Positions 1-8,817 of a stretch of 64,000 nucleotides of DNA are shown here, one piece after another. Every line of letters starts with the position of its first letter. Positions within the stretch are counted from its first letter, which is position 1. The notes beneath the pieces are model-generated. The model saw only the letters and a program-made list of their open reading frames with translations, made no database searches and was not told the DNA's origin. The stretch is taken from NCBI RefSeq assembly GCF_017565405.1, contig NZ_JAGEKR010000024.1, forward strand, positions 1 to 64,000, written 5' to 3'. This DNA comes from Allobranchiibius sp. CTAmp26. Its GTDB lineage: Bacteria > Actinomycetota > Actinomycetes > Actinomycetales > Dermatophilaceae. Made by a program: the position numbers and the translations under genes.

Positions 1-140
1 GCGTCAAACGTGTATCCGACCTCCACTGACCCGGAGACCTTCGGCGTCACCGGGACGAGCGTGCCGTAGGCCACCGCGCTGGTGAGGGCGCTCTCGCGGT
101 CCGCGGTGGTGTACCCGGACTCACTACCTGTCACCGCGAC
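1..140 (-). pseudogene. Continuation of the repeat-rich surface protein, left of the assembly artefact
   Basis: On the minus strand this stretch reads, in the same frame as the gene at 141-1832, the end of one Ig-like repeat and the start of the next (VTGSESGYTTADRESALTSA, then AYGTLVPVTPKVSG). Bases 1-135 align with 286-420 at an offset of 285 bases, which is one 95-residue repeat unit. It is therefore the real continuation of the surface protein. It is cut off from the rest by an adapter at 159-191 and the TAG at 141-143, and it runs off the left edge of the window. Confidence 0.6.
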
Positions 141-1832
141 CTACCTCCACGCGGACTTACACTCTTTCCCTACACGACGCTCTTCCGATCTTGCACCGGA
201 GATGGGCGTCACTGCGCCAGCGGAGGAAACCCGGTACCACTGGTAGGTCAGGCTCACCGGCGCCGGTCCCCAGGCGCCGGGCGTTGCGGTCAACGTGTAA
301 CCGACCTTCACTGACCCGGACACCTTCGGCGTCACCGGGACGAGCGTGCCGTAGGCCACCGCGCTGGTGAGGGCGCTCTCGCGGTCCGCGGTGGTATACC
401 CGGACTCACTACCTGTCACCACCACCTTCAACTGGGCACCCGCATCAGCAGGTGAAAGCGCATACGTCGAACCCTTCGCGCCAGCCACCACCGTGGAGAT
501 ACCACCAACAACCCGAGACCACTGGTACGACAACGCAACCGAACCCGGACCCCACGTACCAGGATCAACACTCAACGAAGACCCCACCTTCGTCGTTCCC
601 GACACCGTGACAGTCCCAGGACTCAGGGTGCCAAGCGGAGTGACTGCGGTGCTGGTGTCTGATGGCGAACTGGACCCGACCGCATTCGAGGCGATCACAG
701 TGAATTGATATGCCACGCCGTTCCTCAGCCCCGCGACAGTGGCTGAGGTGCCTCGGGTCTTAACGGTGACGCCGTCTGGGATCGAAACAACCGTGTAGCT
801 GGCGATGGGCGCTCCGCCATCGTTGGTGGGCGGATTCCAGGAGACGGTGGCGGACCCGTCGCCTGCCGTTGCCGACGGTGCGTCGGGCTTGGCCGGAACG
901 TGTAGCGACCCATCGTTGACCGTGAAGTTGGCGGTGGATAGGTCCAGGGTGTGGCTGGTTGGGCCCACGGCGTTCGTTGGAACCTTTTGAATGCTGCCGT
1001 TCGCCCGGTAAATCGCAACGTTCCCACCCGCATCCGTGACGTAGACACTATCGAGTGTGGACGTGCCGTTGGGCCATGTCGTCGGAATGGTCTGGGTGAG
1101 GGTCCCAGTCAGCGGAATCCCGCCGCTACGCGCTATTTGGTGTTGACCGCCAAGGGAGTCCGAGTAAATGAACAAGACCTGACTAAGCGCGCCAGAGTCA
1201 TCAGAAGCGCTGTAGTGCAGCGTCTGAATCTGACCCGGAGTCACTGGCGACAGATCTGCGCTGAACGAGTTCAGCACCGGCGTCGTCACATCGGCGCTGC
1301 TTCCATCGACCGTGAAGTTGGCGGTGGATAGGTCCAGGGTGTGGCTGGTTGGGCCCACGGCGTTCGTTGGAACCTTTTGAATGCTGCCGTTCGCCCGGTA
1401 AATCGCAACGTTCCCACCCGCATCCGTGACGTAGACACTATCGAGTGTGGACGTGCCGTTGGGCCATGTCGTCGGAATGGTCTGGGTGAGGGTCCCAGTC
1501 AGCGGAATCCCGCCACTACGCGCTATTTGGTGTTGACCGCCAAGGGAGTCCGAGTAAATGAACAAGACCTGACTAAGCGCGCCAGAGTCATCAGAAGCGC
1601 TGTAGTGCAGCGTCTGAATCTGACCCGGAGTCACTGGCGACAGATCTGCGCTGAACGAGTTCAGCACCGGCGTCGTCACATCCGCAGCCGCAATTGCGCG
1701 GGGTGGTGTGACGAAGAACGCACCAAGCAGAACGAGCAATGCGGCTATGGCACGCCCAGCCCAGGAAACATCTCGTCTGTGCGTTAGCACGCGTGCAGTG
1801 GGGCGAAGTGCCACGGTTCCCTCTCGGAGCAT
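141..1832 (-). CDS. Secreted surface protein with duplicated N-terminal domain, FN3 and Ig-like repeats (3' end artefactual)
   Basis: The ATG at 1830-1832 has a GGAGGG ribosome site at 1838-1843. Residues 1-48 form a signal peptide: an Arg-rich start, a hydrophobic core (AIAALLVLLGAFFV), then a probable cut after AIAA. Two almost identical 130-residue modules beginning DVTTPVLNSFSADLSP follow. Next comes a fibronectin type III domain (from about PAKPDAPSATAGDG), then 95-residue Ig-like repeats containing LSYQWSRV and LTYQWYRV. Such proteins are usually cell-surface or secreted adhesion or binding proteins; no catalytic domain is visible. The last 16 residues (RSEERRVGKECKSAWR) are translated Illumina adapter, so the stop at 141-143 is false and the true gene continues left. 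It sits at the outer end of a genomic island. Substrate or partner is unknown. Confidence 0.75.
   Translation of the reverse strand: MLREGTVALRPTARVLTHRRDVSWAGRAIAALLVLLGAFFVTPPRAIAAADVTTPVLNSFSADLSPVTPGQIQTLHYSASDDSGALSQVLFIYSDSLGGQHQIARSGGIPLTGTLTQTIPTTWPNGTSTLDSVYVTDAGGNVAIYRANGSIQKVPTNAVGPTSHTLDLSTANFTVDGSSADVTTPVLNSFSADLSPVTPGQIQTLHYSASDDSGALSQVLFIYSDSLGGQHQIARSGGIPLTGTLTQTIPTTWPNGTSTLDSVYVTDAGGNVAIYRANGSIQKVPTNAVGPTSHTLDLSTANFTVNDGSLHVPAKPDAPSATAGDGSATVSWNPPTNDGGAPIASYTVVSIPDGVTVKTRGTSATVAGLRNGVAYQFTVIASNAVGSSSPSDTSTAVTPLGTLSPGTVTVSGTTKVGSSLSVDPGTWGPGSVALSYQWSRVVGGISTVVAGAKGSTYALSPADAGAQLKVVVTGSESGYTTADRESALTSAVAYGTLVPVTPKVSGSVKVGYTLTATPGAWGPAPVSLTYQWYRVSSAGAVTPISGARSEERRVGKECKSAWR
159..191. 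other. Illumina TruSeq read-1 adapter embedded in the assembly
   Basis: These 33 bases are identical to the standard Illumina read-1 adapter (start ACACTCTTTCCCTACACGAC, end GCTCTTCCGATCT). Read on the minus strand it gives EERRVGKECK, a familiar contamination peptide in protein databases. It lies inside a tandem repeat of a surface-protein gene, where short-read assemblers commonly break. By comparison with the neighbouring repeat unit, it stands in for about 19-20 residues of the repeat. Confidence 0.97.
919..1682 (-). repeat. 390-bp near-identical tandem duplication inside the surface protein gene
   Basis: Bases 919-1292 and 1309-1682 match at an offset of 390 bases. The only difference I found is G at 1125 versus A at 1515. 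The unit encodes 130 residues, so reading frame is kept. Such low divergence means either a recent duplication or ongoing gene conversion; an assembly duplication is also possible given the nearby adapter. Confidence 0.9.
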
Positions 1833-2723
1833 TCAGGCCCTCCAAGGTGGATCCGCCCGTCACTGCTGATCCTACCGGGATCACAGGCCCGGACGCGTCA
1901 ATGATCCTCAGATCTGGCCACCGGCCACGATCCCAAATACCGTGGTGACGCGGACGTCCGAGGGTTCCGCGCTTACCACCTGAGGTCGTGGTCGCTGCCC
2001 TTGCCCCCGTCGGGTTTGGCCATCGCAACTGTCCAGCTTTCGAGCGGCGTCGACATGGCAATACCACTGAGCACCGGCAGCCAACCCGTTCCGCCGCGGC
2101 CGCTGGTCCGGTCGATTCCCGTAAGACCGCCCGGGCGCAGCGCCCGGTGAAGCTGGCTCTACCGGTTTGTCTCCTGCCGGGGCGCACCCACATGACGCCA
2201 TACCAACTTGGCTTCGTTTCCCTCGGCACGGGCGGCGAACCCCCGGGGATGTTCAGCGGCTGCTAACCCTGGCTCATGGGAATCGGTGGGGCGGCCGCGT
2301 ATCGGTCGCCGCCCGCGGTGATGCCAATGCATTCGCGCGGATTGCGACCAGACGTCCGCCCTGGTGTACGACCAGCTAATAGCATTGTATGAAGTACTAG
2401 TACAACGCCGAAGAACGGATCCCGACGGCGTACTGCACTACTGGGTGCAGCTCCCCGTGCTGCAGCACCGGTCTCAGCTCGGCGGCATGACCTGGCTGGT
2501 GCGAGTGGCACTTCAGGATCGTTCGGTATCAGACTCGCGGACTGGCCATACTCAAATCTGATCTGCCGCCCATCACAGTCGATTGCGGCTTTTACATCGA
2601 GGACCTCCAGGACGATGGATGGCTGATCATTTCCAAGGCGTCTCTTGTTCCATGTTCGCTGCATCTCGACATCCGCCGTCGGACGACCCGAGGTTGGGGC
2701 ACGCCCAGTAACCTGCGAACACT
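1833..2723. other. Gene-poor stretch between the surface protein and hsdR
   Basis: No open frame here has both a convincing start and a recognisable product. Short frames occur on both strands: about 2364-2561 plus, about 2540-2722 plus in another frame, and 2263-2664 minus. Two plus-strand frames overlap near 2540 in a way that could be one small gene broken by a frameshift. The 5' region of the surface protein gene lies at 1833-1950. I see no tRNA, insertion-sequence end or long repeat. Confidence 0.45.
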
Positions 2724-5489
2724 ATGAATGCGCATCACGGGGACGACGCTCGGCTGGCTGCCGAGGCACGGGCGCGGGTGGTGATCGATCGCCAGCTGAC
2801 CGATGCCGGATGGGTCGTCCAGGACAAGAAGGCGTTGAACCTGTTCGCCACTCAGGGCGTCGCCTGCCGCGAGGTCCCGATGAAGTCGGGGCACGGTCGC
2901 GCGGACTACCTGCTGTACGTCGACCAACGCGTCGTCGGGGTGATCGAGGCCAAGCCGCTGGGCACGACGCTCAGCGGGGTGGAGTGGCAGTCCGCGACGT
3001 ATGCGGAGGGCCTGCCCGCCCACGTACGGCTCAAAGCACTGACGCGCGATGGCCGACTGCCGTTCGTGTTCGAGGCGAGTGGCAGCGAGACGCACTTCAC
3101 CAACGGCTACGACCCCGACCCACGGGCGCGGCAGCTGTTCGGGTTCCCGCAGCCGGCGACGCTTGCGCGCATCATCCGGGACGCTGACACCGCCCCGGAC
3201 GCACCCACGTGGCGGGCGAAAGTGCGGGATCTTCCGGAGTTGGACATGTCCGCGCTGCGCCCCGCGCAGATCACCGCGATCACCGGCGTCGAGCAATCGC
3301 TGGCCGCGCAGCACTTCGATCGGTCCCTGGTGCAGATGGCGACTGGCGCTGGCAAGACGTACACCGCGGTCACGCTCGCCTACCGGTTGCTCACGTTCGG
3401 TGGGTTCAAGCGGATCCTGTTCCTGGTCGACCGCAACAACCTCGCCGACCAGACCATCGCGGAGTTCCAGAACTACCGCACGCCCGGCGATGGGCGCCGG
3501 TTCACCGAGATCTACAACGTCGACAAGCTCACCCGCTCCGGCATGCTCGCCAGCAGCAACGTCGTCATCTCCACCATCCAACGCGTGTACACGGCGCTGC
3601 AGGGCCAGGACGTCAGCGCCGAGGACGACCCGGGCCTGGACGACTTCGTGCCCGACTCCCCCGTCACCGTCTCCTACAGCGCGCAGCTCCCGCCGGAGAC
3701 GTTCGACCTGGTCGTCGTCGACGAGGCGCACCGCTCGATCTACGGCGTATGGCGCGGCGTGCTGGAGTACTTCGACGCCCACGTGGTCGGCCTGACCGCG
3801 ACGCCGGGCAAGCAGACGTTCGCGTTCTTCCGGCAGAACCTGGTCTCGGAGTACACCTATCCGCAGTCGGTCGCCGACTGCGTGAACGTGGATTTCAGCG
3901 TCTACAGGATCCGCACCGAGATCTCCGAGCGCGGCGGGTCGATCGACGCCGGCACATTCGTGCCAAAGGTCGACCGGCGCACCCGCACGCAACGCCTCGA
4001 GGCCTTGGAGGAGGACCTGGAGTACACCCACAAACAGCTCGACCGCGCGGTCACCGCCAAGTCGCAGATCCGGCTCGTGCTCGAGACGTTCCGCGACCGC
4101 CTCTTCACCGAGATCTTTCCCGGCCGCTCGACCGTGCCGAAGACGCTGATCTTCGCCAAGGACGACGCGCACGCCGAGGAGATCGTCACCACCGCGCGCG
4201 AGGTGTTCGGCAAGGGCAATGCCTTCGCCGCGAAGATCACCTACAACGCGCGCGACCCCAAGGGACAGCTGCAGGCATTTCGCACGTCGCCCAGCCTGCG
4301 CATCGCCGTCACCGTCGACATGATTGCCACGGGCACCGACGTGAAGCCCCTGGAGTGCGTGTTCTTTATGCGCGACGTGCTCTCGGCGCAGTACTTCGAG
4401 CAGATGAAAGGCCGCGGTGCCCGCACCATCGCTCCCGCCGACTTCCAGTCCGTGACCCCGGACGCGTCCGGGAAGGACCGATTCGTGATCGTCGACGCGG
4501 TCGGAGTCACCGAGCACGACTTCGTCGACCCACCCCTGAACCGGGAGAAGGGTGTCTCGCTCAAGAAGCTGCTCGACAAGGCCGCCACGCTGTCCCTCAC
4601 CGAGGGCGAGACCGCCACCCTCGCGTCCCGCCTGGCCAAGCTCGAGCTCGACCTCACCCCCGCCGAACGTGACGAGCTCGACGGTGTCGCCGGCGGATCC
4701 GTACGCGGCATCGTCCGCGGCCTGGTCGACGCGGTCGACCCCGATGTCCAAGCCACAGCGACTCAGGGGCAGGCCGATCCGGCCGAGGCGATCCAACGGC
4801 TCCTCGACGAGGCGGCCAAACCGCTCGCCGCTAACCCTGAGCTGCGCGGCCGCATACTCGAGCTGCGCGCCACCCACGACCGTGTGATTGACGAGGTGAA
4901 CGCCGACGCGCTGATCTCAGCCGGCGGCGTCGTCGACACCGGCCGGGCGCGCTCCGTCGTCGAGTCCTGGGAGGCGTACCTCGAGCAGCATCGCGACGAG
5001 ATCACCGCGATCCAGCTGCTCGGTGAAGCCCGCGTCCGACGGATCAACTTCGCCGACATCCAGGAGCTCGCCGACCGGATCAGCAGGCCGCCGCATAACT
5101 GGACGCCCGACATCATCTGGAGCGCGTACGAGACGTTGTACATCGACCGCGTGCGCCACAGTGACCGGCACACCCTCACCGATCTGGTGTCGCTGTTGCG
5201 CTATACCGTCGGCGCCGACGACGAACTCGTTCCGTACGCCGACCGCGTGCGCGAGCAGTACGTTGCGTGGCTCGCCCAGCAAGAGCAAGCCGGCACGAAC
5301 TTCACTGAGGCACAAAGGTGGTGGCTGGACCGGATGGTCGAAGTGATCGCGAACTCCGCTGGCATCACCGCCGAGGACCTCGACGACGCACCATTCACCG
5401 AGCGCGGTGGCGTCGACGGTGCGCTGCGCGACCTCGGCGACCAGGCGGCCGACCTGCTGGAGAACCTGAACGCCGAACTCACCGCATGA
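2724..5489 (+). CDS. hsdR: Type I restriction enzyme, R (endonuclease/translocase) subunit
   Basis: HsdR is the motor and nuclease subunit of a type I restriction complex (R2M2S1). It translocates unmodified DNA with ATP and cuts it. At 921 residues it is typical of the shorter EcoAI/EcoEI-like R subunits. The N-terminal nuclease has D61 (GRADYLLY) and E75-A-K77 (VIEAKPLG). The helicase core has the Walker A motif MATGAGKT (K211), the DEAH box at 333-336 and the TATPG motif. The C-terminal third is helical, as expected for contact with HsdM. The ATG at 2724 is the first in frame with full homology, though no strong ribosome site is seen. Its stop overlaps the hsdS start (ATGA), so the two are translationally coupled. 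Confidence 0.95.
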   Translation: MNAHHGDDARLAAEARARVVIDRQLTDAGWVVQDKKALNLFATQGVACREVPMKSGHGRADYLLYVDQRVVGVIEAKPLGTTLSGVEWQSATYAEGLPAHVRLKALTRDGRLPFVFEASGSETHFTNGYDPDPRARQLFGFPQPATLARIIRDADTAPDAPTWRAKVRDLPELDMSALRPAQITAITGVEQSLAAQHFDRSLVQMATGAGKTYTAVTLAYRLLTFGGFKRILFLVDRNNLADQTIAEFQNYRTPGDGRRFTEIYNVDKLTRSGMLASSNVVISTIQRVYTALQGQDVSAEDDPGLDDFVPDSPVTVSYSAQLPPETFDLVVVDEAHRSIYGVWRGVLEYFDAHVVGLTATPGKQTFAFFRQNLVSEYTYPQSVADCVNVDFSVYRIRTEISERGGSIDAGTFVPKVDRRTRTQRLEALEEDLEYTHKQLDRAVTAKSQIRLVLETFRDRLFTEIFPGRSTVPKTLIFAKDDAHAEEIVTTAREVFGKGNAFAAKITYNARDPKGQLQAFRTSPSLRIAVTVDMIATGTDVKPLECVFFMRDVLSAQYFEQMKGRGARTIAPADFQSVTPDASGKDRFVIVDAVGVTEHDFVDPPLNREKGVSLKKLLDKAATLSLTEGETATLASRLAKLELDLTPAERDELDGVAGGSVRGIVRGLVDAVDPDVQATATQGQADPAEAIQRLLDEAAKPLAANPELRGRILELRATHDRVIDEVNADALISAGGVVDTGRARSVVESWEAYLEQHRDEITAIQLLGEARVRRINFADIQELADRISRPPHNWTPDIIWSAYETLYIDRVRHSDRHTLTDLVSLLRYTVGADDELVPYADRVREQYVAWLAQQEQAGTNFTEAQRWWLDRMVEVIANSAGITAEDLDDAPFTERGGVDGALRDLGDQAADLLENLNAELTA

Positions 5490-6727
5490 GCGAGGTGCCG
5501 TTCGGCTGGTCGGAGGCAGCTCTAGGTGACGTCTGCAAAATAGTCTCTGGTGCGACCCCGAAGACAGGTGTACGAAGTTTCTGGGGCGGCCCCATCGCTT
5601 GGCTTACACCGAATGACATGTCCCGCGATCGATCCCAGACGCTGCAGGGCGGCGACCGTTCATTGACGCATGCCGGCCTCGCCTCGTGCAGCACCCGGCT
5701 CGTCCCGGCGGGATCGGTTATCGTCAGCTCGCGCGCACCTATCGGATATGTCGCTATTGCGGGTCGAGAGATGTGCACAAATCAGGGCTGCAAGACGGCC
5801 ATACCTCCCGATTTTCTGGACTCGAAGTATCTCTACTGGTACTTGTTGGCCGCAAAGCCAGATCTGGATTCGCGCGCCAGCGGTACGACGTTCAAAGAGA
5901 TCTCTGCAAAGCGGTTCGCGGAGACGCAGATTCGTTGGCCCGGCCTCTCCGAGCAACGGCGAATTGTTGAGATCATCGAAGACCACTTCTCCCGTCTCGA
6001 CGCAGCGGCGAATTATGCGTCCGCTGCTCAGCAGCGAACGAAGACCATGGTGTCCTCCGCCCGACAACTACTCGTCGCTGCTGCAGCTTGCAACTCAACG
6101 ACCTACACCCTGGGCGAACTTGCATCGGTCGGCACTGGGACGACGCCGCAGCGCTCTGAACCTCGGTACTACGCGGGAGGCAACATCCCGTGGATAACCA
6201 GCGGCGACTTGTCACAGGGTGACCTCCTTGAGGCCAATCGGTTCGTTACCGACGCAGCACTCGCCGAGACGAGCTTGAAGTTGTATCCGACGGGGACGCT
6301 GCTGATTGCCATGTACGGCGAAGGAAAGACCCGAGGTACGGTCGCCGAGCTGGGCATCCCAGCTACGACAAACCAGGCCTGCGCAGCTGTCGACGTTCGG
6401 GACGAAGCCCTGAAGCCGTGGATCCGCCTCGTCCTCGAAGCCAACTACTCGGCTCTGCGACGACTTGCAGCCGGTGGTGTGCAACCAAACCTGAATTTGA
6501 GTCTGGTCCGGGCGATCCAAATCCCCATCCCTGACAACGCGGACCGGGAACGGCTGATGGCTTCCACCACCCAGGTCATCGGAGGGGCTTCCTCGATTCG
6601 GGGCGAACTAGAACCCTTTGTTGACCGCGTCGCAAAGTTGCGGAGTGCAGTCTTTGCGGCTGCTTTCAGCGGCAGGCTCGCCGGCCGTAGCACCGACGAC
6701 GAAGTGATCGAGGAGGTGGCCGGGTGA
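5486..6727 (+). CDS. hsdS: Type I restriction enzyme, S (specificity) subunit
   Basis: HsdS recognises the bipartite DNA target and directs both methylation and cleavage by HsdM and HsdR. The 413 residues contain two target-recognition domains. The first runs from about 7 to 150 (LGDVCKIVSGATPK, then the conserved central stretch FKEISAKRFAETQI). The second runs from about 205 to 345 (LGELASVGTGTTPQ, then GGVQPNLNLSLVRAIQIPIP). Helical spacers separate and follow them (SEQRRIVEIIEDHFSRLDAA). The start at 5486 overlaps the hsdR stop by four bases. The stop overlaps the next gene (GTGA), extending one polycistronic message. Target specificity cannot be read from the sequence. Confidence 0.93.
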   Translation: MSEVPFGWSEAALGDVCKIVSGATPKTGVRSFWGGPIAWLTPNDMSRDRSQTLQGGDRSLTHAGLASCSTRLVPAGSVIVSSRAPIGYVAIAGREMCTNQGCKTAIPPDFLDSKYLYWYLLAAKPDLDSRASGTTFKEISAKRFAETQIRWPGLSEQRRIVEIIEDHFSRLDAAANYASAAQQRTKTMVSSARQLLVAAAACNSTTYTLGELASVGTGTTPQRSEPRYYAGGNIPWITSGDLSQGDLLEANRFVTDAALAETSLKLYPTGTLLIAMYGEGKTRGTVAELGIPATTNQACAAVDVRDEALKPWIRLVLEANYSALRRLAAGGVQPNLNLSLVRAIQIPIPDNADRERLMASTTQVIGGASSIRGELEPFVDRVAKLRSAVFAAAFSGRLAGRSTDDEVIEEVAG

Positions 6728-7635
6728 TACCGGACTTCCAGACGCTCATGCGGCCGGTCCTTGCTCTCCTGGCGGACGGTGCCGCCCGCCGATCCCGAGA
6801 TGTCAAGGACGTCATGGCCGAGGAGCTCCGGCTCACGGAGACCGAGCGAGCTGAGCTTCTGCCGAGCGGACGGCAACGCACCATCGACAACCGAGTCGGA
6901 TGGTCGCTCACCTACCTCTCGCAGGCCGGCTTCGTCACACGGCCCAGCCGCGGGCACGTCCTGATCACGGACGACGGTCGTGCGGCTCTCAAAGAAAACC
7001 CGTCGCATATTGACATGAAGACCCTCGAGGCGTACCCGGCCTACCTCGAGTTCCGCGACCGGACGCGCGACAAGACCTCGCCCACGAGCTTCGCCGTCCA
7101 CGACGAGCCGAGTGAGGCGACTCCCAGCGACCTCATCGAGCAAGCTCTCTCGACGAACCGAGCGGCGGTCGAGGGTGAGATCCTGCAAGCGGCGCTGGCA
7201 CTGTCCCCCACCGGGTTCGAGGAACTGGTCATCCGGCTCCTGGCGGGCATGGGATATGGCACGGCTGGATCGGTCGAGCGCACCAGCGCATCCGGGGACG
7301 CGGGTGTTGACGGCATCATCAGCCAGGACCCGCTTGGCCTCGATCGCATCTACGTTCAGGCGAAGCGGTACGCCGAAGATCGGACCATCGATCGGCCCAG
7401 GATCCACGAGTTCGCCGGTGCCCTCCTCGGAAAGCAGGGCGACAGAGGCGTCTTGATCACAACCTCGCGGTTCTCGAGTGGCGCCATCCAGGAAGCCGAG
7501 CGGATCAACGCACGCATCGAGCTGATTGACGGTCGACGGTTGGCCGAGCTGCTCGTCGCCTATGGCGTGGGCGTGCAGGCCGATCAGACCGTGACGTTGC
7601 ACCGGCTCGACGAAGACTTCTTCGAAAGTCTGTAG
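6724..7635 (+). CDS. mrr: Mrr-like restriction endonuclease
   Basis: The protein has 303 residues and the two-domain build of Mrr. An N-terminal winged-helix region spans about 1-95 (M.R.VL..L.DG then RTIDNRVGWSLTYLSQAG). A C-terminal PD-(D/E)xK nuclease domain spans about 160-290. Visible catalytic-type residues are E166/E167 (GFEELVIRLLAGMGYG), D196 (GDAGVDGII) and Q212-A-K214 (VQAKRY), the QxK variant common in Mrr. Mrr proteins usually cut DNA carrying foreign methylation (type IV). The GTG start overlaps the hsdS stop by four bases, so it belongs to the type I operon. It may either guard against modified phage DNA that hsdRMS cannot cut or act as a further nuclease of the complex; the second idea is speculative. 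Confidence 0.88.
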   Translation: MIPDFQTLMRPVLALLADGAARRSRDVKDVMAEELRLTETERAELLPSGRQRTIDNRVGWSLTYLSQAGFVTRPSRGHVLITDDGRAALKENPSHIDMKTLEAYPAYLEFRDRTRDKTSPTSFAVHDEPSEATPSDLIEQALSTNRAAVEGEILQAALALSPTGFEELVIRLLAGMGYGTAGSVERTSASGDAGVDGIISQDPLGLDRIYVQAKRYAEDRTIDRPRIHEFAGALLGKQGDRGVLITTSRFSSGAIQEAERINARIELIDGRRLAELLVAYGVGVQADQTVTLHRLDEDFFESL

Positions 7636-7712
7636 TGCTTTGGGCTCCACCCAATCTGGTGCCGGACGCGCGCCAGCGCGCAGCAAACGCTTGCGCCAAC
7701 CGAGTCCGACTC

Positions 7713-7741
7713 TGTTCGTTTTGTTCGTTTCGAGCTAGTAT
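7713..7741 (+). promoter_or_regulatory. Possible promoter for the toxin-antitoxin pair
   Basis: A TAGTAT hexamer (7736-7741) lies seven bases before the ATG at 7749. A weak upstream element (TGTTCG, 7713-7718) sits 17 bases away. A tandem GTTCGTTTTGTTCGTTT lies between and could bind the antitoxin. The spacing suggests a leaderless transcript, common in actinobacteria. Confidence 0.4.
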
Positions 7742-7748
7742 TAGCGCC

Positions 7749-8240
7749 ATGCCGACCCCCACGAAGACCGCCGCGCGGCACGCTGAGACCTATCTCCCGT
7801 CGTCGGAAGACGAGGCGTCAGCGTCGTCGCTGGCCAATTTCCTGCGGGTGGGCGACGGTGGCCTTGCCGCACTCATCGCACCGGACGGCACGACGATTGC
7901 GCTGTCAGCCCAGGTTCACCGCGTTCTGGTGCAGGTCGCTGACGCCATGGCACAGGGCATGGGCGTGACCGTCGCACCCCATAACGCCATGCTCACTACC
8001 CAGGAAGCCGCCGACTTCCTTGGGATCTCGCGGCCGACCCTGGTGCGCATCATTGATCGCGGCGACCTGGAGGCAGTGAAGCCGGGTCGGCACCGGTACG
8101 TCGCTCTGCAGGATCTGATCGCCTATCAAGAGCGCGTGGCTGTGCAACGGCGCCAGAGTCTTGACGAGATGGCGCGCGATGCCGAGAGCGCAGGTCTTTA
8201 CGACCTACTCGATGGTCAGCCACCGCTGAAGCGCCATTGA
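7749..8240 (+). CDS. HTH (excisionase-type) DNA-binding protein, probable antitoxin
   Basis: The protein has 163 residues. The C-terminal half holds a MerR/excisionase-type helix-turn-helix (LTTQEAADFLGISRPTLVRI, then KPGRHRYVALQDLIAYQER, about residues 80-125). The N-terminal half (about 1-75) has no clear family. It is followed four bases later by a PIN-domain protein, the usual order antitoxin-toxin. The upstream in-frame GTG at 7635 would add residues overlapping a promoter-like stretch, so the ATG at 7749 is preferred. The likely role is to bind its own promoter and neutralise the PIN toxin. Binding to the toxin is inferred from gene order only. Confidence 0.8.
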   Translation: MPTPTKTAARHAETYLPSSEDEASASSLANFLRVGDGGLAALIAPDGTTIALSAQVHRVLVQVADAMAQGMGVTVAPHNAMLTTQEAADFLGISRPTLVRIIDRGDLEAVKPGRHRYVALQDLIAYQERVAVQRRQSLDEMARDAESAGLYDLLDGQPPLKRH

Positions 8241-8244
8241 ACCA

Positions 8245-8817
8245 ATGACGTTCGAGGTCCTGCTTGACACGTGTGTCCTCTACCCGCCGACGCTGTGCGA
8301 CACCCTGCTGCGTATCGCCGAGAACGGAGCGTTCGAGCCGCGCTGGTCGGCTGAGGTTCTGGTCGAACTGGAGCGCAATCTGGCCACGATTGAGTCCGTT
8401 GGTCGCGAAGGCGCCCACGCACGGATCACAGCGATGACGGGTGCGTTCCCGAACGCAACCGTCGCGGCATACGAGCAGTTGCTCGATGACATGCCTGGCC
8501 ATCCTGACGATGCTCACGTCATGGCCGCAGCGATCGTGTCTCGGTGCCAGGTCATCGTCACAGCGAACCTGAAGCACTTTCCTGGGCCCGAACTCGGGCA
8601 GTGGGGTTTGACCGTCAGCCATCCGGACGCCTTCCTGCTCGATCAACTCGAGTTGCACCCGCGAGAAACCCTCCTCGCCCTGCAGAATCAGTCGCGCGAG
8701 TCATCCCGCCCGTCACTGTCGACACCCCAACTGCTGGCATCGCTCCGGCGGACCGGGGTACCCCGATTTGCCGCGGCGGTCGCACGCCTACGAAGCCAAG
8801 GAGTTCACGATGACTGA
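8245..8817 (+). CDS. PIN-domain ribonuclease, probable VapC-like toxin
   Basis: The protein has 190 residues. The PIN fold shows the acidic residues expected for metal-dependent RNA cleavage: D8 in VLLDTCVLYPP, glutamates in EVLVELERNL, and DD in HPDDAHVMAAAI. It also has the late strand IVTANLKHFP, where the family often has VTfNlkDF. About 55 C-terminal residues follow the PIN domain. The ATG at 8245 is four bases after the antitoxin stop, and the 3' end overlaps hsdM by eight bases. A toxin locked into the hsd message could enforce retention of the restriction operon or add a second, abortive layer of defence. RNA target is unknown. Confidence 0.85.
   Translation: MTFEVLLDTCVLYPPTLCDTLLRIAENGAFEPRWSAEVLVELERNLATIESVGREGAHARITAMTGAFPNATVAAYEQLLDDMPGHPDDAHVMAAAIVSRCQVIVTANLKHFPGPELGQWGLTVSHPDAFLLDQLELHPRETLLALQNQSRESSRPSLSTPQLLASLRRTGVPRFAAAVARLRSQGVHDD

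Noticed and set aside
136-158. Sample index or P5 sequence left of the adapter
   Set aside because: GCGACC resembles part of P5, but the rest does not match; real repeat sequence explains it as well.
2263-2664. Minus-strand 133-codon frame in the gene-poor stretch
   Set aside because: It has some balanced residue use but no motif, no clear ribosome site and overlapping alternatives on the plus strand.
2592-4877. A 761-codon open frame on the minus strand opposite hsdR
   Set aside because: It mirrors the codon bias of hsdR and has no domain motifs; hsdR is clearly real.
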